DNA of 64,000 nucleotides from an uncultured Gemmatimonadota bacterium (GTDB taxonomy: Bacteria > Gemmatimonadota > Gemmatimonadetes > Gemmatimonadales > Gemmatimonadaceae): assembly GCA_903910555.1 (NCBI GenBank), contig CAIVZZ010000013.1:124001-188000 (forward strand). The letters are read 5' to 3'. A model generated the notes under the pieces. The model did not search any database, was not told the DNA's origin, and saw only the letters and a list, made by a program, of their open reading frames with translations. The position numbers and the translations under genes were made by a program. Positions 31,336 through 39,956 of this stretch are shown piece after piece; position 1 is the first letter of the stretch; each line of letters opens with the position of its first letter.

Positions 31336-33519
31336 TTAGATAAAGAGCGGCGCAAGCACCAGCGTGATCGTCGAGAGCAGCTTGATCAACACGTGCAGCG
31401 ACGGACCCGCCGTGTCCTTGAACGGATCGCCGACCGTGTCGCCAACAACTGCGGCCTTGTGTGCGTCAGACTTCTTGCCGCCGTACACGCCGGTCTCGAT
31501 GTACTTCTTCGCGTTGTCCCATGCACCGCCGCCGTTATTCAGGAAGCCGGCCATCAGGATTCCGGTCGTGGTAGCGATCATCAGGAAGCCGGCCACGGCC
31601 TCAGCGCCGAGCCTGGTATCAGCACCGCCGATCGCCTTGAAGATCAAACCCACGGCAATCGGAAAGACGAGCACCAGCGCACCCGGGAGCACCATCGCCT
31701 TCAGCGCGCCAACGGTCACGATGTCAACGCACGCGGCGTAGTCAGGCTGCTCCGTGCCCTGCATGATGCCGGGACGCTCCTTGAACTGACGGCGCACTTC
31801 TGTGATCACGCTCTGCGCGGCCTTCGAAACAGCGGTGAGCGCGAGCGACGAGAACCAGAACACGAGCATGCCGCCGAGCAGCGCCGCGCCGAACACCTGC
31901 GGCTTGCTCAGGTCGACGTGCAGCCGAGTACCGGTGTAGTTGCGAACTTCGTCGAGGTATGCCGAGAACAGCAGGAAGGCGGCGAGTGCGGCAGAACCGA
32001 TCGCGTATCCCTTCGTAAGCGCCTTGGTCGTGTTGCCGACCGAATCGAGGCGGTCGGTCTTGTCGCGAATGCTCTCCGGCTGCTTCGACATCTCAACAAT
32101 GCCGCCGGCGTTGTCCGTGATCGGTCCGAACACGTCCATCGCGAGGATGTAGCCGCAGGTGCCGAGCATGCCCATCGTGGCGACGGCAGTACCGAAGAGA
32201 CCGCCGGCCGCTTCGCCGTCGATCGTAATCCCGCTCGCGCGGCCGATCATGAAGCTCGCGACCAGCGCGATGACGATCGTGATCACCGGCATGACGGTCG
32301 ACTCCATGCCGACCGACAAGCCCATGATGATGTTCGTCGCCGGACCCGTGCGCGACGCATCAGCAATCGTCTGCACAGGGCGATAACGGTACTCGGTGTA
32401 GTACTGCGTGATGAAGACGAACGCGATCGACGTTGCAACGCCGACGAGCGCGCAGAGGAAGAAGTGCCACCACGCGTCCGGCGCGGCATCGGTCTGCAGC
32501 AGCCACTTGCACGCGAAGAAAATTCCGATCGAGACGAGGAACGCCGTGAGGTAGTAGCCGCGGTTCAGCGCGTCCATCGGGTCCGCGTCTTCCTTCGTGC
32601 TCACCGACATGATGCCGATGATCGAAGCGACGAGACCGAACGACATGATCACGAGCGGCAAAAGAATACCGGCAACCCCGAACTGCTTGAACAGGACCAC
32701 GCCAAGAATCATCGCGCCGATGTTTTCAGCAGCGGTGCTCTCGAACAGGTCGGCGCCGCGGCCTGCGCAATCGCCGACGTTGTCGCCGACGAGATCTGCG
32801 ATAACTGCCGGATTGCGCGGGTCATCTTCAGGAATGCCAGCTTCGACCTTGCCGACAAGATCCGCACCGACGTCAGCAGCCTTCGTGTAGATACCGCCGC
32901 CGAGCTGTGCGAAGAGCGCGACGAACGACGCGCCGAATCCGTAGCCGACGATCAGGAACGGGATCTTCGTGGCCCACACCGCGGCGTCCATGCCGGACGG
33001 GGCGAGCATCGAGAGGATCGCAAACAGGCCGCCGACACCGAGCAGCGACATCGCTACGGTGAACAACCCGGACACCGCACCACCACGAAGCGCCGTCTGC
33101 AGCGCGGCGTTCAGCGAGGTCGTCGCGGCCGCCGCAACGCGAATGTTTGCGCGGATCGACACCCACATCCCCATGAAGCCCGCAATGCCGGAGCTGAGCG
33201 CGCCGAGCAGAAACGAGAGCGTGATGTAGATCGCGAGCGCCGTGCGGTCGCTGACCGGATCGGTCGGCGCGCTCGTGCGCAGCACGCCGTAGCCAACCGC
33301 GAGCAGCGCGGCGACCGCGACTGCGAGCACCGAGATCGTCTTGTACTGACGCGCGAGGTAGGCCTCAGCGCCTTCCTGAATCGCGTCAGAGATCTTCCGC
33401 ATCTCGGGTGTGCCGGTCGGGCGCGCGAGAACCCACTTCGCGAGGGCGACGGCAAAGACGAGCGCACCGATTGACGCGCCGAGGATGATCGTGATGAGAG
33501 TGGACTGCGACGGCTGCAT
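31336..33519 (-). CDS. hppA: Membrane-bound H+-translocating pyrophosphatase (K+-independent type)
   Basis: The 727-residue protein has the core motif DVGADLVGKVEAGIPEDDPRNPAVIADLVGDNVGDCAG and the C-terminal acidic block GDTVGDPFKDTAGPSLHVLIKLL, with about 16 helices. It couples PPi hydrolysis to ion pumping. The GNTTKALTKGYAIGSA segment has Lys where K+-dependent enzymes have Ala, pointing to the K+-independent proton-pumping class. ATG at 33519 is 1 base after the upstream permease stop. Confidence 0.94.
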   Translation of the reverse strand: MQPSQSTLITIILGASIGALVFAVALAKWVLARPTGTPEMRKISDAIQEGAEAYLARQYKTISVLAVAVAALLAVGYGVLRTSAPTDPVSDRTALAIYITLSFLLGALSSGIAGFMGMWVSIRANIRVAAAATTSLNAALQTALRGGAVSGLFTVAMSLLGVGGLFAILSMLAPSGMDAAVWATKIPFLIVGYGFGASFVALFAQLGGGIYTKAADVGADLVGKVEAGIPEDDPRNPAVIADLVGDNVGDCAGRGADLFESTAAENIGAMILGVVLFKQFGVAGILLPLVIMSFGLVASIIGIMSVSTKEDADPMDALNRGYYLTAFLVSIGIFFACKWLLQTDAAPDAWWHFFLCALVGVATSIAFVFITQYYTEYRYRPVQTIADASRTGPATNIIMGLSVGMESTVMPVITIVIALVASFMIGRASGITIDGEAAGGLFGTAVATMGMLGTCGYILAMDVFGPITDNAGGIVEMSKQPESIRDKTDRLDSVGNTTKALTKGYAIGSAALAAFLLFSAYLDEVRNYTGTRLHVDLSKPQVFGAALLGGMLVFWFSSLALTAVSKAAQSVITEVRRQFKERPGIMQGTEQPDYAACVDIVTVGALKAMVLPGALVLVFPIAVGLIFKAIGGADTRLGAEAVAGFLMIATTTGILMAGFLNNGGGAWDNAKKYIETGVYGGKKSDAHKAAVVGDTVGDPFKDTAGPSLHVLIKLLSTITLVLAPLFI

Positions 33520-33520
33520 G

Positions 33521-34981
33521 TTATTTGGTTTTTGCCAGAGTGGAGTAATAGACCGGAACGCCCAGCAACACGAGTGCGAGGCCTGAGAGGGCCTGAACGC
33601 GGGTCTTGTCTGCCATGAGCAGCGTGACGGCGATGCCGCTCGCAAGCAGGATGTACAACGCCGGGAGCACTGGATAGCCCACGGCGCGATACGGCCTCGG
33701 CTCATCCGGCCGCTTCACGCGGAGAATGAACAGGCCGATCGTCGTCAGCGCGTAAAATAGCAGCGCTGCAAATACCACGTAATCGAGAAGCTGGTTGTAG
33801 GTGCCGGTGAGGCAGAGGATGCTCGTCCAGATGGACTGCGCGATCAGTGCGAACGCCGGAACCGCGTTCGGGCTGAGCTCGCCGGCGCGTTTGAAAAACA
33901 AACCGTCACGGGCCATCGCGTAGTACACGCGCGCGCCCGACAGGATGAGTCCGTTGTTGCAGCCGAACGTCGAGATGAGAATCGCCGCCGCCATAATCGC
34001 GGCGCCGCTCGGGCCGAACATGTATTCAACCACTGCGGTCGCGACGCGATCGTTGGTGGCGTGATCGATGCCGCGCGCGATGACCGTCGCGCCGTCGGCA
34101 GCGCCGTGCAACGGGAGTACGCTGAGGTAACCCAGGTTCGCGAGGATGTAGAGCGCCGACACGAGCACCGTGCCCAGCAGCAGCGCGCGAGGAAGATTCT
34201 TCTGCGGATTCTGAACTTCCGCGGCCGCGAACGTCGGCGCGTGCCACGAATCCGCTGAGAAGAGCGAACCAACCATCGTCGCGCCGAACGTCAGGACGAA
34301 GAGCGAACTCCACGGTGGCGATCCGGCGAACCAGTTCGAGCCGAAGTTTGCAGCGGCGGCCTCGGGACTGCGCCCGATCGTGAGCGAGAGCAGCACGATA
34401 CCGGCGAGCGACAGCATCTTGAGGATCGTCAGCGTCGTCTGAACCAGCTTCCCTTCTTTGACGCCGCGGAGATTGATCCACGTGATCACCCAGATCGTGA
34501 CGAGTGCGGCGAGTCGCTGCGGTGAGAGTCCGAGTTCGATCGTTGACGCGCCTGACAGCTGCACGGTCATGTGCGGGAACCACGAATAGATCGCGGGCGT
34601 CACCGCGGGCCAGAGCACTCCCAGAAACTTGCCGAAGCCGACCGCAACAGCGGCGATCGTTCCGGTTTGAATGACGACGAATAGCGTCCATCCGTAGAGA
34701 AAGCCCATCAACGGGCTCATCGATTCACGGAGGAACGTGTACATGCCGCCAGCGCGCGGGTACATCGCGGCGAGTTCGCCGTAGGACAGTGCGCCGAGGA
34801 CGGTCATGAAGCCGGTGAGGATCCAGGCGATGAGGAGCCAGCCTGGCGAGCCGATGATCCGGCCCATGTCCGCCGCGACGATGAAAACGCCAGATCCGAC
34901 CATGCTGCCGGCCACCAGCATCGTGGCGTCGGTCAGGGTCAGCGCTTTGACGAATTCCGGCTTGGCGGCGGGGGTGGACAT
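33521..34981 (-). CDS. APC superfamily amino acid permease
   Basis: The 486-residue protein has about 12 helices with LTDATMLVAGSMVGSGVFIVAADMGR at helix 1, SYGELAAMYPRAGGMYTFLRE after helix 2 and SADSWHAPTFAAAEVQNPQKNLPRALLLGT later, all APC-family blocks. It differs from the other permease in the window by its helix-1 sequence. It stands 1 base before hppA, so expression is probably shared. Substrate unknown. Confidence 0.9.
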   Translation of the reverse strand: MSTPAAKPEFVKALTLTDATMLVAGSMVGSGVFIVAADMGRIIGSPGWLLIAWILTGFMTVLGALSYGELAAMYPRAGGMYTFLRESMSPLMGFLYGWTLFVVIQTGTIAAVAVGFGKFLGVLWPAVTPAIYSWFPHMTVQLSGASTIELGLSPQRLAALVTIWVITWINLRGVKEGKLVQTTLTILKMLSLAGIVLLSLTIGRSPEAAAANFGSNWFAGSPPWSSLFVLTFGATMVGSLFSADSWHAPTFAAAEVQNPQKNLPRALLLGTVLVSALYILANLGYLSVLPLHGAADGATVIARGIDHATNDRVATAVVEYMFGPSGAAIMAAAILISTFGCNNGLILSGARVYYAMARDGLFFKRAGELSPNAVPAFALIAQSIWTSILCLTGTYNQLLDYVVFAALLFYALTTIGLFILRVKRPDEPRPYRAVGYPVLPALYILLASGIAVTLLMADKTRVQALSGLALVLLGVPVYYSTLAKTK

Positions 34982-35069
34982 TAGCCACCAAAGTTACTGG
35001 CCCGACTGAGCTTACGGAAGAGAAACGGCCAATTTTCGCACGTCGGTTAACCAACCAACGAGAAACGAG

Positions 35070-35085
35070 TTAACGCGCTGTTAGG
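35070..35085 (+). promoter_or_regulatory. TTAACGCGnnGTTAGG motif, copy 1
   Basis: TTAACGCGCTGTTAGG at 35070-35085 is matched at 14 of 16 bases by the copy at 38480-38495. It abuts the stop codon of the TonB-like gene and lies about 90 bases upstream of the permease start at 34981. See the finding on the pair. Confidence 0.35.
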
Positions 35086-35893
35086 GCGCCTCGGCCGTGA
35101 TCCACGTCGTATCCCGAACCGGCGTTCCGTCGAACTTCACCGCCGGCCGGAATTTCACTTCCTTCAGCATGGCCTCGATCTTCTTGTTGTAGTCCCGATC
35201 CTTTGACTCGTTCCAGCGCAGCAGCGTCGTATTCCCCTTCTCATCGACGTCGAAATACGCGGTGAGTTTGTAGGGGCGGACCTTCGAGGGAACCGGGATC
35301 GGAAGGATCGCCAGGTTTGTAACCGTCGGCGGGTAGGTGCGACCCGCGCCGCCGCCCGTGCCGGGGCCATTTGCTGTTCCGCGCCCGGTGCCGTCACCGG
35401 AACCGACGCCGCCTCCGGTGCCCGGGCCACTGCCGGCGGTTCCGTCGTGTCCCGTTCCACCGCCCGTGCCGATCACCTGCGACGCGTCCTTCGTTGCCTC
35501 AGGCGCAGGTGTGGCTTTCGGCGGTTCGGCCTTCTGTGGTTCCGGCGGCGGTGGCTTCACCACCGGCGGCACCACGAGCTGCGGCTGCTTGTCTTTCGGC
35601 GGAGGAGGCGGTGGCTGAACCTGCACGAACCGCGTGCGCTCCTGCAAGACGCCGCCTGAGCCGTTGTTGCCGCCGCCACCGCCGCCCGCGGGGCCGGGGC
35701 CACCGCCGCCCATCTTCTGTTGCAGCACGGTCGACGCCCACCACGGACCGATGAGCAGCAGAATGATGATCAAGTGCACGAGGAACGAGCCTACCGTTCC
35801 CCCCACACTCGACTGTTTTGGGAGCGGCATTCCAACCGGCCCCCGGTACCGCGGCTTTTCGCGGGTCTCGCGATCAAACTTTCCTGGTGTCAT
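35081..35893 (-). CDS. TonB-like protein with Pro- and Gly-rich spacer
   Basis: The 270-residue protein has one N-terminal membrane helix (LVHLIIILLLIGPWW), a Gly-rich stretch, a Pro-rich spacer (QPPPPPPKDK, VKPPPPEPQK) and a second Gly-rich region, then a C-terminal TonB/TolA-like domain (VDEKGNTTLLRWNESKDRDYNKKIEAML). It should span the periplasm and transmit force from ExbB/ExbD to an outer-membrane partner. It follows exbD2 with an 87-base gap holding a strong hairpin. The C-terminal assignment is by pattern, not a clear family signature. Confidence 0.72.
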   Translation of the reverse strand: MTPGKFDRETREKPRYRGPVGMPLPKQSSVGGTVGSFLVHLIIILLLIGPWWASTVLQQKMGGGGPGPAGGGGGGNNGSGGVLQERTRFVQVQPPPPPPKDKQPQLVVPPVVKPPPPEPQKAEPPKATPAPEATKDASQVIGTGGGTGHDGTAGSGPGTGGGVGSGDGTGRGTANGPGTGGGAGRTYPPTVTNLAILPIPVPSKVRPYKLTAYFDVDEKGNTTLLRWNESKDRDYNKKIEAMLKEVKFRPAVKFDGTPVRDTTWITAEAP

Positions 35894-35906
35894 GTCCTGT
35901 AATGAT

Positions 35907-35940
35907 ACGACGGACGAACCCCAAAAGGTTCGTCCGTCGT
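35907..35940. repeat. Perfect 14-bp hairpin between exbD2 and the TonB-like gene
   Basis: Arms ACGACGGACGAACC (35907-35920) and its exact complement (35927-35940) enclose the six-base loop CCAAAA. On the transcribed minus strand no U-run follows, so it is not a classic intrinsic terminator. It may be an mRNA processing or stability element that sets the expression of the last gene apart. Confidence 0.8.
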
Positions 35941-35980
35941 GTCACTTCTGAAAAAGACTTTTCGCTGCTTTGCGTCGCGG

Positions 35981-36400
35981 TTACTTCGCCGCCGGCGGTT
36001 TCGGCGTCGCGCCGATGACTTTCACTCCGCCGCCGCGCGCCTGATCCATCGCGAAAATCACATCCTGATAGGTGACGTCCGGATCACCTTTCAGGAACAT
36101 GATCTTCTCCGGGCGTTCAGCGTAAATCTCCTTGATCCGAGCGCCAAGGCGGTCCTTATCGACCGGAGCCTTGTTGATCTGGAACGTCGGTCCCGGCAGC
36201 ACTTCGAGCACGATCTGGTCGGGCTTCGAGTTTGGCGGTTCCTTCGTCGGTGTCGGATCGGGGAGTTGCACGTCGATGGCTTTCCGGCTCAGCGGGATGA
36301 TCATCATGAAGATGATGAGCAGCACGAGGAGCACGTCGATCATTGGCGTGACGTTTGGCTCGTTTGTGAGCCCTTTGTCGGAACCTCCGCCCATAGCCAT
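35981..36400 (-). CDS. exbD: ExbD/TolR biopolymer transporter (second copy)
   Basis: The 139-residue protein has one membrane helix carrying the catalytic Asp: TPMIDVLLVLLIIFMM, after the cytoplasmic NEPNV lead. The periplasmic domain ends in VKVIGATPKPP. It starts on the last base of the previous exbD stop (TAATG at 36400). With ExbB it uses the proton gradient to drive TonB. Two different exbD genes side by side are known in several phyla. Confidence 0.92.
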   Translation of the reverse strand: MAMGGGSDKGLTNEPNVTPMIDVLLVLLIIFMMIIPLSRKAIDVQLPDPTPTKEPPNSKPDQIVLEVLPGPTFQINKAPVDKDRLGARIKEIYAERPEKIMFLKGDPDVTYQDVIFAMDQARGGGVKVIGATPKPPAAK

Positions 36401-36876
36401 TACGGTTTCCCTCCCTTCTTGAACCCTTCCGTGAGCGCGTTGTCGCCTTCAACCGTCGACTTCGTGCCCGGGATCGGATCCGAGATCATGCCGGTCACGC
36501 GGACACCCGCGTGCGCGGCAACATCGATCGCGTCGAGAACTTTGGAATACTTCAGTTCTTTATGCGCCTTGAGGTACATGACCTTGTCCACCTGGCGCGT
36601 ATCGTAGATCGCTTTCAGCCGCGACTCGAGATCAGCGTTCGGCAGCGGCTTCTTGTTCAAATAGTACTGGCCGTCCTTGTCGATTCCGAGCACTTGATCC
36701 TGCTCTTCCTCGGGGTGCGGCTTGAGATTCTGCGCCTGCGGGGGAATCGCGTTGAAGCCGGCGTTCAGTGCGGGAATGACGATCATGAAAATGATCAGCA
36801 GCACGAGCATCACGTCGATCATAGGCGTGACGTTCGGCTCCGCCTTTACACCGCCCCCTCCCATAGACATCGCCAT
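36400..36876 (-). CDS. exbD: ExbD/TolR biopolymer transporter (first copy)
   Basis: The 158-residue protein has the ExbD helix TPMIDVMLVLLIIFMIVIPAL with its key Asp and the lead AEPNV. Its periplasmic domain has a distinct acidic segment (HPEEEQDQVLGIDKDG) and a longer C-terminus than the second copy (about 40% likely identity by eye in the helix only). It lies 34 bases after exbB. Confidence 0.92.
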   Translation of the reverse strand: MAMSMGGGGVKAEPNVTPMIDVMLVLLIIFMIVIPALNAGFNAIPPQAQNLKPHPEEEQDQVLGIDKDGQYYLNKKPLPNADLESRLKAIYDTRQVDKVMYLKAHKELKYSKVLDAIDVAAHAGVRVTGMISDPIPGTKSTVEGDNALTEGFKKGGKP

Positions 36877-36910
36877 CGGAAGTGCTCCTTATGCAGCGAG
36901 GGGGGTCAGC

Positions 36911-37648
36911 TTAGACCGCAGACTTGCCGGCGTTCTGCGCGGCCGTGTTGAACTCACGCGTGAAGCGCGAGCGGCCGAACTCACCCGACACACCCTTGAT
37001 CAGATAGTCGATCATTTCCTTCGACGAATACGTCATTTCGGCCGTGATGTTGTCGACCTTCGTCTGGAAGTAGTTGTACGACCACACTGCCGGGATTGCG
37101 ACGAGCAGACCGAACGCCGTCGTGATCAGTGCTTCTGCAACGCCTGCGCCGATCGAGGAGATCGAGCCGCCGCCGCCTGCCGCCATGCCTTCGAACGCGT
37201 TGACGATACCCATCGTCGTTCCGAGCAGACCGACGAACGGTGCCGTTGCGCCGACTGTCGCGAGCACGCCCAGGCCGCGCTTGATGAGAACGATCGTCAT
37301 CAGCATTTCACGCTCGACTGCGCGCTCTGCCGAGTTGATGTCTGCAACCGTGACCGAGCCGTCCTGAATCAGCGGCTTGATCTCGGCGAGTGCGTTGCCG
37401 AGCACGCGTGCGACATGCGACTTCTTGTAGCTCTGCGCGAGGTTGATCGCTTCGGTGAGGTTGTCTTCCTCGAGGAACTGCGAGAACTCAGGCGCGAACT
37501 TGCGCGTCTGGGCCTGCGCGGCGCGGAGGTAGAACCACTTCGAGATCATGATCGTGAGCGAATAGAGCGACATCAAGAGCAGCGTGTACACGATGCCCTT
37601 CGCAAAACCGCCCATCGACGAGAACATCTGGGTCAATGAAATCTGCAT
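36911..37648 (-). CDS. exbB: MotA/TolQ/ExbB proton channel family protein
   Basis: The 245-residue protein has three membrane helices: near residues 14-36, 132-152 with LGTTMGIVNAFEGM, and 170-195. The family signature PFVGLLGTTMGIVNAF is clear. It forms the proton channel with ExbD that energises TonB. It follows the tonB gene by 37 bases. TolQ-like use in cell division is possible, but the tonB and exbD context favours ExbB. Confidence 0.93.
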   Translation of the reverse strand: MQISLTQMFSSMGGFAKGIVYTLLLMSLYSLTIMISKWFYLRAAQAQTRKFAPEFSQFLEEDNLTEAINLAQSYKKSHVARVLGNALAEIKPLIQDGSVTVADINSAERAVEREMLMTIVLIKRGLGVLATVGATAPFVGLLGTTMGIVNAFEGMAAGGGGSISSIGAGVAEALITTAFGLLVAIPAVWSYNYFQTKVDNITAEMTYSSKEMIDYLIKGVSGEFGRSRFTREFNTAAQNAGKSAV

Positions 37649-37685
37649 TTCTCAGCTCCTGACGCGTGAAATGAAAGGCGTGGGG

Positions 37686-38375
37686 TTACTTCACGATGTT
37701 GAACACGAACGGCTGCTGTACCTGCTGCTTCACCTTCTTGCCGCCGATTTCTGCAGGGAGAAAGCGCATTCCAGGCAGCGCCGTCTTCACTGCGGCAGCG
37801 AACAGTTCGTGCGTCGACTTGAGGATCTTGAGCGATCCCACATCGGCGCGGCCCGTCGTATCAACGACGAACGCGACGACCACTTCGCCCTCAACACCCG
37901 CGGACTTCAGAATGTCGGGGTAACGCGGCTGCGGTGAGCCCGGCACGGACATAACCGGCTTCTCGACCTGATACTCGAAGTACGTCTGGTTCTCGACGGG
38001 AGCGGCACCGACGACACCCTTGTCGCGGCCACCGGCCTGACCCTTACCCGTAAAGTCCGCCTCGTTCGTGACCTTCTTCGTGAGGTCAATGTCCGGGAGA
38101 ACGTCCGGGATGTTCACCGGCGCGGTCAGCGTCTGGAACCCCTTCGGCGGAGGCGCCACCACGACTTCGGGCGGCTTCTCCTTTGGTGGAGGCGGCTCGT
38201 CTTTCTTGACTTCGACGAAATCCACCTTCTCTTCCCGCTTTTCCTTCTTCTGGCCCGCGTTCAGCGTGGCCTGAATTGCGAGGAAGATGATGAGCACGTG
38301 CAGCATCGCACTGACGGCCATGCCGCCGGGCGATTTCTGCTTTTTAGCCTTGGACTCGAGCAGGTTGTTGAACAA
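37686..38375 (-). CDS. tonB: TonB family energy transducer
   Basis: The 229-residue protein has one N-terminal membrane helix (MLHVLIIFLAIQATLNA), a charged Pro-rich spacer (KKDEPPPPKEKPPEVVV) and a C-terminal TonB domain with RYPDILKSAGVEGEVVVAFVVDTTGRADV and the final VQQPFVFNIVK. The last two residues match TonB domain endings. The start is TTG at 38375 (LFNNLLESK). Its upstream region holds 11-bp direct repeats. Confidence 0.9.
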   Translation of the reverse strand: MFNNLLESKAKKQKSPGGMAVSAMLHVLIIFLAIQATLNAGQKKEKREEKVDFVEVKKDEPPPPKEKPPEVVVAPPPKGFQTLTAPVNIPDVLPDIDLTKKVTNEADFTGKGQAGGRDKGVVGAAPVENQTYFEYQVEKPVMSVPGSPQPRYPDILKSAGVEGEVVVAFVVDTTGRADVGSLKILKSTHELFAAAVKTALPGMRFLPAEIGGKKVKQQVQQPFVFNIVK

Positions 38376-38468
38376 TGTCCGTACCCCTTCTGACGGTGGA
38401 CTCTGACTGCAGAGGGTGCGATGGGAGCTAACCTACGGGCGGAATCAGGCCACGGATAGGGATTTTTA

Positions 38469-38495
38469 TTAAGATTTGCTTAACGCGAAGTTAGG
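38469..38495 (+). promoter_or_regulatory. Three TTAA-type direct repeats, 11 bases apart, upstream of tonB
   Basis: TTAA occurs at 38469 and 38480 and TTAG at 38491, each 11 bases apart, forming TTAAG, TTAAC and TTAGG cores. OmpR/PhoB-family regulators bind such 11-bp direct repeats. The stretch TTAACGCGAAGTTAGG also recurs at 35070. It lies about 95-105 bases upstream of the tonB start and overlaps the stop of the sensor kinase gene. Confidence 0.4.
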
Positions 38496-39942
38496 AGTCG
38501 ACTGAGGGGAGAGCTGGAATCGTCACCGCAAAACTGCTCCCTCTTCCGAGCCGCGAGCTCACATTGATCGAGCCGCCATGCGCTTGCGCGATCCACTGTG
38601 AGATCGCCAAGCCCAGTCCGACGCCACCGCGCTCACCGCCGCGCGATCGCACACGATCCACGCGCCAGAAGCGATCGAATATGAACGGCAAATCTGCGCC
38701 GGCGATCCCAATCCCGGTGTCCTTCACGGTGAATACCGCGGCGCCATCGGTGGCCTCGAGCGTCAGTTCCACCGCACCGCCCTTGGCCGTGTACTTGATC
38801 GCATTCGTGACGAGGTTCAAGAACAGCTGGCGCAGGCGGGTGCGATCGCCGAGCACCGTGATCGACTGCAGTGCGGGCATAGACACGCGCAGACCCGCCG
38901 CCTCGCCGAGAATATTCGCGGTCTCGGCCACGTCGCGCACCAGCGGCTCCATCTCCACCGGCTCGCGGTGCAAATCAAAGCGTCCTTCGTCCGCACGCGC
39001 GAGCGTGAGCAGCGACTCCACCAGGTCCGCCATGCGCGCGGTTTCCTGAAGACCCTCCTCGAGCGCGACGAGCTGATCCGTGCTGCCCTGCGCCGTGGTC
39101 ATCGCCCGTTCTATATCAGCGCGCAGCACGGTGAGCGGAGTCTTGAGTTCGTGGCTCGCATCCGCGGTGAATCGACGGAGCGCGGCAAAGCTCGTCTCGA
39201 GCCGGCTGATCATGGCGTTGAGCGTCGTGCCGAGCCGGCCGAACTCGTCGCCCAGATCTTCGACCGGTATGCGGCGATGCAGTGAGCGGCCGTCGCTGAT
39301 CGCTTCGACGTCGTTCACCATCTGCTCGATCGGCTGCAGCATGCGGCCGGCGAGCGTCCAGGCCGTACCCGCGGAAATCAGCAGGATGAGGGGCGCCACA
39401 ACGAGCGCGAGAAAGAGCACCTGCGCGCCGGCGACGTCGAGTGGCGCGGTCGGTACGCCGGCGACGACCCAGCGCACGGGCGAACTCGCCGACGCCCGTT
39501 CGGCGCGCGCGACGAGCAGAAGTTCAAGCCGCGCGGAGTCGAGCGTGATCACCGAGTCCGCGCCATTCTGGAGTTTGAAGCTGGCGCTCGAGAGCTGCGT
39601 CTGGTCTTTGTCGCCGAGCGAGCTCACCAGCGGCGACAGATACAGCACGTGCGCAGAGTCGGCGATGAGCACGTATCCCGGCAGCACATCGAGCGACGTC
39701 TTGAAGCGCGGCGTGAGCTCGCGGCCGGTGAGCGACGTCGTGTCGATCGTCATCGCCTCGCTGCCGACGCCGCTGAGCCGAAGCATGCGGATGCCGAGGT
39801 CGGCCACGTTCGCCGCGCTCTTGCGAAGATCGTCGAACGCGACGGCGCGCCGTTCCGCCCAGACGACAGCCGAGAACGCGAACATCGTCGCCGCGAATGC
39901 CAGCGCGTAACTGACGGTGATGCGTGTACGAATCGACGCCAT
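38491..39942 (-). CDS. Sensor histidine kinase (HAMP, class I)
   Basis: The 483-residue protein has two membrane helices (near residues 10-28 and 173-200) around a periplasmic domain. HAMP follows (LAGRMLQPIEQMVNDV), then HisKA with ADASHELKTPLTVLRADIE, the N box LFLNLVTNAIKYTA, G1 DTGIGI, F box FDRFWRVD and G2 GVGLGLAISQ. It should phosphorylate the adjacent OmpR-family regulator, 14 bases upstream. The signal is unknown. It is the last of four coupled signalling genes. Confidence 0.93.
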   Translation of the reverse strand: MASIRTRITVSYALAFAATMFAFSAVVWAERRAVAFDDLRKSAANVADLGIRMLRLSGVGSEAMTIDTTSLTGRELTPRFKTSLDVLPGYVLIADSAHVLYLSPLVSSLGDKDQTQLSSASFKLQNGADSVITLDSARLELLLVARAERASASSPVRWVVAGVPTAPLDVAGAQVLFLALVVAPLILLISAGTAWTLAGRMLQPIEQMVNDVEAISDGRSLHRRIPVEDLGDEFGRLGTTLNAMISRLETSFAALRRFTADASHELKTPLTVLRADIERAMTTAQGSTDQLVALEEGLQETARMADLVESLLTLARADEGRFDLHREPVEMEPLVRDVAETANILGEAAGLRVSMPALQSITVLGDRTRLRQLFLNLVTNAIKYTAKGGAVELTLEATDGAAVFTVKDTGIGIAGADLPFIFDRFWRVDRVRSRGGERGGVGLGLAISQWIAQAHGGSINVSSRLGRGSSFAVTIPALPSVDS

Positions 39943-39956
39943 ACGGCGGCCTCCCG

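Noticed and set aside
31393-33474. A long opposite-strand open frame (693 codons) inside hppA
   Set aside because: It is rich in Arg, His, Glu and Ala, has no known motif, and mirrors the GC-rich third positions of the pyrophosphatase gene; a coding shadow.
35907-35940. Classic rho-independent terminator
   Set aside because: The stem is strong but no T-run follows on the transcribed minus strand, so termination is uncertain.
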